A stretch of DNA of 64,000 nucleotides from Putridiphycobacter roseus (GTDB taxonomy: Bacteria > Bacteroidota > Bacteroidia > Flavobacteriales_D > Crocinitomicaceae): positions 124,001 through 188,000 of the forward strand of contig NZ_QKSB01000006.1 of assembly GCF_003234935.1 (NCBI RefSeq), given 5' to 3'. Under the pieces are notes generated by a model that saw nothing but the letters and a program-made list of their open reading frames with translations, searched no databases and was not told the origin of the DNA. The stretch's first letter is position 1. Every line of letters starts with the position of its first letter. Below, in pieces: positions 60,808-64,000 of the stretch. The position numbers and the translations under genes are program-made.

Positions 60808-63501
60808 CTATCGCTTAACAATTGTAAAATCTACGCGTCTATTTTCTTGACGTCCTTTTGGATTATCTTTTCCATTCGATAGGGTATTTGCCGCTTTTGG
60901 TAATTTTTCACCATTGCTATTTACTCCCTGGATTTGATCGTCTGAAATTCCCTTTAACTTTAAATAATCATACACTGCTTTCGCTCGTTTTTCCGATAAC
61001 CTTAAATTGTAAGCTGCAGCGCCAAAAGAATCTGTATTCCCTTCTAATACAATCACAAATCCTTTATTTGCTTTTAATATTGCAATATTATTATTGATAA
61101 TGACCTTCGCTGCTGCCGACAAATAGTATTTGTCAAAAGAAAAGTAAACTGGTTTAATAGTACCCAAAGCACCTGTTTCAACAGGATTATTGTCTATCGT
61201 ATTTTGTCCTGCAATAGCTTCAAGCTGTTTGCTATCGTCTGAATTATTTGTATGCTTAGCATTATTGCTGTTCTTTTGAATCGAATCCGTTAAAGCAGTA
61301 TTATTATGTGCAAATTCGTCTGCGCGTACTGTATCCTCAACATAAAATTCCGGTATTATCTTAGTCGTTTCTAATGTGAACTCAGGCTCTTCTTTTTCAT
61401 GCATGATGTAACTCACTACTTTTACAACCTCTAAAGGTTTAAAATCGTATTTCAATAAACTAGTCGTCCTTCCTTTTACTACTTCATTGTTAATATACCA
61501 TTCATAAAAAACTCTACGATCATTAGGTAAATTATACAATTCTGCTTGTAACACATTTACTTTTCCAGTGGTTGGATTTATATTGTCGACCAATTCTATT
61601 TCTGGAACTTCGATATAATTGCTAGCATATATACTATTTTCATCATAAACATAAATAGCTCTTTCCGATATAGTTTTAAATTCTTCCTTGGTTAATTGAT
61701 CTTCTATACTTGCTTCCACTCTTACAACATGCACCCCTGTATCTTTAAAGGTGTAATTAATCATGGTATCCCCCTCTTGGTGGTACACGCCATCAATATA
61801 CCATTTATAAGTTGCAGTTTTTGGGTAATTCAAATTAGCAACATGTGTCTGCATTGCTATGGACTCTCCCTTTCTCTGCTTTCTTTCAAGGTCTATATTC
61901 AAAAATAAGAGACCTTCTTCAGCTACCTCAATAGTTTTATTGACACATTCCATTTCATAGGTGTCTAATTTCCTATCATATCCATAGATCTGTGCTGTCA
62001 CTTCATGTTTTCCTGCAGATGTAAAGACATAATTTAAAACAACATGATCAAACTTAAGCACCTCACCATCTACTCGCCAAAAAGTATTTCTAATTTTTGC
62101 GTCTTTAAATTTAGTCCTAGAAACATCCAAAATAACTAGTTGATCTTTGACAGGTTCACTCAACAAGTCCATAGAAACGTTATTCTCTGGATTGGTCAAA
62201 GCCAAATCACAATCAAAAGTTGGATATGGTTTTTTGGTAAACATATAAATATCCATGGCGCCAAAACCACCACCTCTGTTTGAGGATAAAAAACCTGTCT
62301 CACCATCTTCATTAATCGTAAAGAAAATATCATTTCCTGGTGAATTAATAGGTATTCCCATATTCTCAGGAATTCCCCACTCTCCATTAGTCATAATAGA
62401 TCGGTAAATATCGTATTGACCAAAACCGCCACTTTTATCAGAAGAAAAGTAAAGGATGTTACCATCTGCACTTAAAAAAGGACTGTCTTCATTGGCTGCT
62501 GTATTAATTTTATCACTCAATGGCATTGCTTCTGACCAAGAACCATCTTCTTTTAATTCGACTATGTAGAGATCCAATTGAATTTTTTTATCCGAAGAGC
62601 TAAAAATAAAATATTTTTGGTCTGGTGTAAAAACACCATGTGGTTGATAATAACTGCGGTTAATCTGCTCAGGCATTAACTCAGGTTTCCCAATTCCTTC
62701 CTGATTTTTAATAGATAGCCATAATTTATTGTCCTTATAAAAAACAATGGTATCTCCACTTGGAGATTTACTCACGACAGAAAAATGTACCCTGTTTAAT
62801 TTTGCATCATCTACACGCAAAGGCTTAGGCGCACTAGTGTCTGTTTGACTATAACCAGCTTCATAATACTTTAAATCTAAATATTTTCGCTCCTTTTTAT
62901 TATCCTGATATCTTGCGGTATACATCAACTGCTTCGTATCATTAAAAAAGATGGAACAATATTCGCTCAATTCTGAATTAATATCTGACCCCAAGTTGAC
63001 GACCTCGATATTCATTAACTCTTTTTCCGCTATGGCTAATTTCGCCAGTTTGCATTCATTAATTTTTAAATCAATGTCGGAGGCCAAAATCTTTTTTGGA
63101 TTTTTCTTGGTTAAGCCATATTTTTTAAAAAAGGTGTAATTTTCTATCGCTTCTGGATATTGACCTAATAACTTTTCTGTTTCCGCTAAATAAAAATAGG
63201 CTAAATATAAGCTATCCTTTTCTCCAAAACTATGGATACTTTTTTCGAAATATTTTTCTGCTTGATCGTAAATCTCTTTATTAATAAGATAAATTCGACC
63301 CAACTCATAATTAGCAATTACATTATTGGGATCATTCTCTAAAACATTTCTATATTTTAATATGGAACCATTTATTTTCCCATAAGTATAAAGCTTCTCT
63401 GCTTTTTTAAGCTTAAACCAATCATTACCTTGACCAAATAAACTAGGGGATAACAGGATTAAAAACACTAGTAGCGTGAGCGACTTGAGGAGCTTAACCA
63501 T
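60808..63501 (-). CDS. OmpA-family protein with TPR and PD40 repeats (PorE-like architecture)
   Basis: The protein has 897 residues with a signal peptide (about 1-24, SPSLFGQ). TPR-like repeats (about 25-130), a PD40/WD40-like propeller (about 165-430, KYFIFSSSDKKIQLDLYIVEL) and PKD-like or Ig-like segments (about 430-720) follow. The C-terminus (about 770-897) is an OmpA peptidoglycan-binding domain with VLEGNTDSFGAAAYNLRLSEKRA. The order resembles PorE, which links the T9SS to peptidoglycan, but PorE is shorter and has other central parts; this is inference. The start at 63501 follows a -7 element at 63539-63546. Confidence 0.82.
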   Translation of the reverse strand: MVKLLKSLTLLVFLILLSPSLFGQGNDWFKLKKAEKLYTYGKINGSILKYRNVLENDPNNVIANYELGRIYLINKEIYDQAEKYFEKSIHSFGEKDSLYLAYFYLAETEKLLGQYPEAIENYTFFKKYGLTKKNPKKILASDIDLKINECKLAKLAIAEKELMNIEVVNLGSDINSELSEYCSIFFNDTKQLMYTARYQDNKKERKYLDLKYYEAGYSQTDTSAPKPLRVDDAKLNRVHFSVVSKSPSGDTIVFYKDNKLWLSIKNQEGIGKPELMPEQINRSYYQPHGVFTPDQKYFIFSSSDKKIQLDLYIVELKEDGSWSEAMPLSDKINTAANEDSPFLSADGNILYFSSDKSGGFGQYDIYRSIMTNGEWGIPENMGIPINSPGNDIFFTINEDGETGFLSSNRGGGFGAMDIYMFTKKPYPTFDCDLALTNPENNVSMDLLSEPVKDQLVILDVSRTKFKDAKIRNTFWRVDGEVLKFDHVVLNYVFTSAGKHEVTAQIYGYDRKLDTYEMECVNKTIEVAEEGLLFLNIDLERKQRKGESIAMQTHVANLNYPKTATYKWYIDGVYHQEGDTMINYTFKDTGVHVVRVEASIEDQLTKEEFKTISERAIYVYDENSIYASNYIEVPEIELVDNINPTTGKVNVLQAELYNLPNDRRVFYEWYINNEVVKGRTTSLLKYDFKPLEVVKVVSYIMHEKEEPEFTLETTKIIPEFYVEDTVRADEFAHNNTALTDSIQKNSNNAKHTNNSDDSKQLEAIAGQNTIDNNPVETGALGTIKPVYFSFDKYYLSAAAKVIINNNIAILKANKGFVIVLEGNTDSFGAAAYNLRLSEKRAKAVYDYLKLKGISDDQIQGVNSNGEKLPKAANTLSNGKDNPKGRQENRRVDFTIVKR

Positions 63502-63538
63502 TATTATATTCCATTTATTTATCAACATACTTCTTGGA

Positions 63539-63546
63539 CAAATGTA
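63539..63546 (-). promoter_or_regulatory. -7 element (TACATTTG) of the OmpA-family gene
   Basis: It matches TAnnTTTG on the minus strand, 37 nt before the ATG at 63501. An in-frame ATG at 63564 lies upstream of it and is rejected. Confidence 0.5.
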
Positions 63547-63574
63547 ATTAAATTTACAAAACATTGATTGTCAT

Positions 63575-64000
63575 TCATGAACTTGTACGACAATTTTCAC
63601 AAAAAAGTTCCGCCAATTGTTTATACTTTAATATTCTTACGCCCATTTCACGCCATTCAAAAAGTTTACAAAACTCGGAATCACTTACCTGCAGTAGGTT
63701 CTTAAAAATATTTAGATTTCTTTTAAACTCATTCTCTTTTTCAAATTCTTTAAAATAATAAGATAGCTTTAAGTATTGCCTGTACAATTTAGGAAACTGT
63801 TGTTTTCGTTTTGCGTATCTTTTCAGTAATAACTTAGCTTCATTTAAATATTGATAACGTATAAGATATTGGCTCACAAAGTAAGTTTGAAATTGGTCGA
63901 ATCGCCCTTTTATTGCCAACTGCACAAGCTTTAAGTTAAATGTTTCCGTTTGGTCGTAATCTAAATCTTCGCTAATAATCTTTAATGCCTGAAGCCAATT
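63575..64000 (-). CDS. Hypothetical protein, 5' truncated by window end
   Basis: The frame is open through 64000, so only the C-terminal 141 codons are visible. The visible end is helical, rich in Lys, Tyr, Phe and Leu (YLIRYQYLNEAKLLLKRYAK). The terminal GVRILKYKQLAELFCENC holds a CxxC pair. I recognise no family. A GTG at 63925 is not likely the start, because good coding sequence continues before it. Confidence 0.6.
   Translation of the reverse strand, partial: NWLQALKIISEDLDYDQTETFNLKLVQLAIKGRFDQFQTYFVSQYLIRYQYLNEAKLLLKRYAKRKQQFPKLYRQYLKLSYYFKEFEKENEFKRNLNIFKNLLQVSDSEFCKLFEWREMGVRILKYKQLAELFCENCRTSS

Overview
The window is a 64 kb piece of chromosome from a member of the Bacteroidota, most likely Flavobacteriia-like (inference). 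The base composition is AT-rich. Two proteins carry type IX secretion (T9SS) C-terminal sorting domains. gldF and gldG of the gliding-motility ABC transporter are present. There are many lipoproteins and small outer-membrane barrels, and pdhA sits directly before a pyruvate dehydrogenase E2 gene. Upstream regions carry the Bacteroidota -7 promoter element TAnnTTTG instead of an E. coli-type -10. I saw no rRNA, tRNA, insertion sequence, prophage or CRISPR array, so this looks like ordinary core chromosome with a few unusual local arrangements.

Layout. 0-11 kb: a C25 (gingipain/PorU-like) peptidase cut by the window edge, msrA, a methyltransferase, a WYL regulator divergent from a DinB-fold gene with palindromes between them, a T9SS-exported lamin-tail protein with tandem repeats, and a lipoprotein. 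11-20 kb: two glycosyltransferases, pyrE, two Nudix hydrolases, a beta-propeller/SPOR protein, a SirB1-type protein, a four-gene operon of unknown role, and fabI. 20-33 kb: a SpoIIAA-like protein, fumarylacetoacetase, an HTTM-type membrane pair coupled to an RNase H with doubled viroplasmin domains, a thioesterase, mpl, an MBL hydrolase, an HU-CCDC81/calcium-repeat/SPOR protein, a GNAT enzyme, a methyltransferase and an MsbA-type ABC exporter. 33-45 kb: rpmH (53 codons), pdhA-pdhC, two paralogous barrels, gmhA, cinA, a DUF4197 lipoprotein and lhgO. 44-64 kb: an envelope cluster (acyltransferase, PAP2, GT39, NlpC/P60), pyrR-pyrB, a candidate small RNA, a SUI1 factor, a GDPD, DUF389, a membrane-fused patatin, a cysteine desulfurase, DUF4340-gldG-gldF, and a large TPR/PD40/OmpA protein.

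Themes. Several genes serve the envelope: Mpl recycles murein peptide, GmhA feeds heptose synthesis, MsbA-like and PAP2/GT39/acyltransferase proteins handle lipids or glycans, and SPOR, NlpC/P60 and OmpA proteins bind or cut peptidoglycan. Pyrimidine genes are scattered (pyrE alone, pyrR-pyrB together). T9SS-related genes lie at both ends of the window.

The most interesting unexplained signals are: a promoter-to-T-run unit of about 100 nt between pyrR and the SUI1 gene that looks like an undescribed small RNA; a set of genes whose -7 element lies only 4-6 nt before the start codon, which implies leaderless mRNAs; the palindrome-rich WYL/dinB intergenic region; and face-to-face overlapping promoters between lhgO and the acyltransferase gene, both of which appear to use TTG starts. 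All promoter, operator and RNA calls are made by eye and none has been tested.
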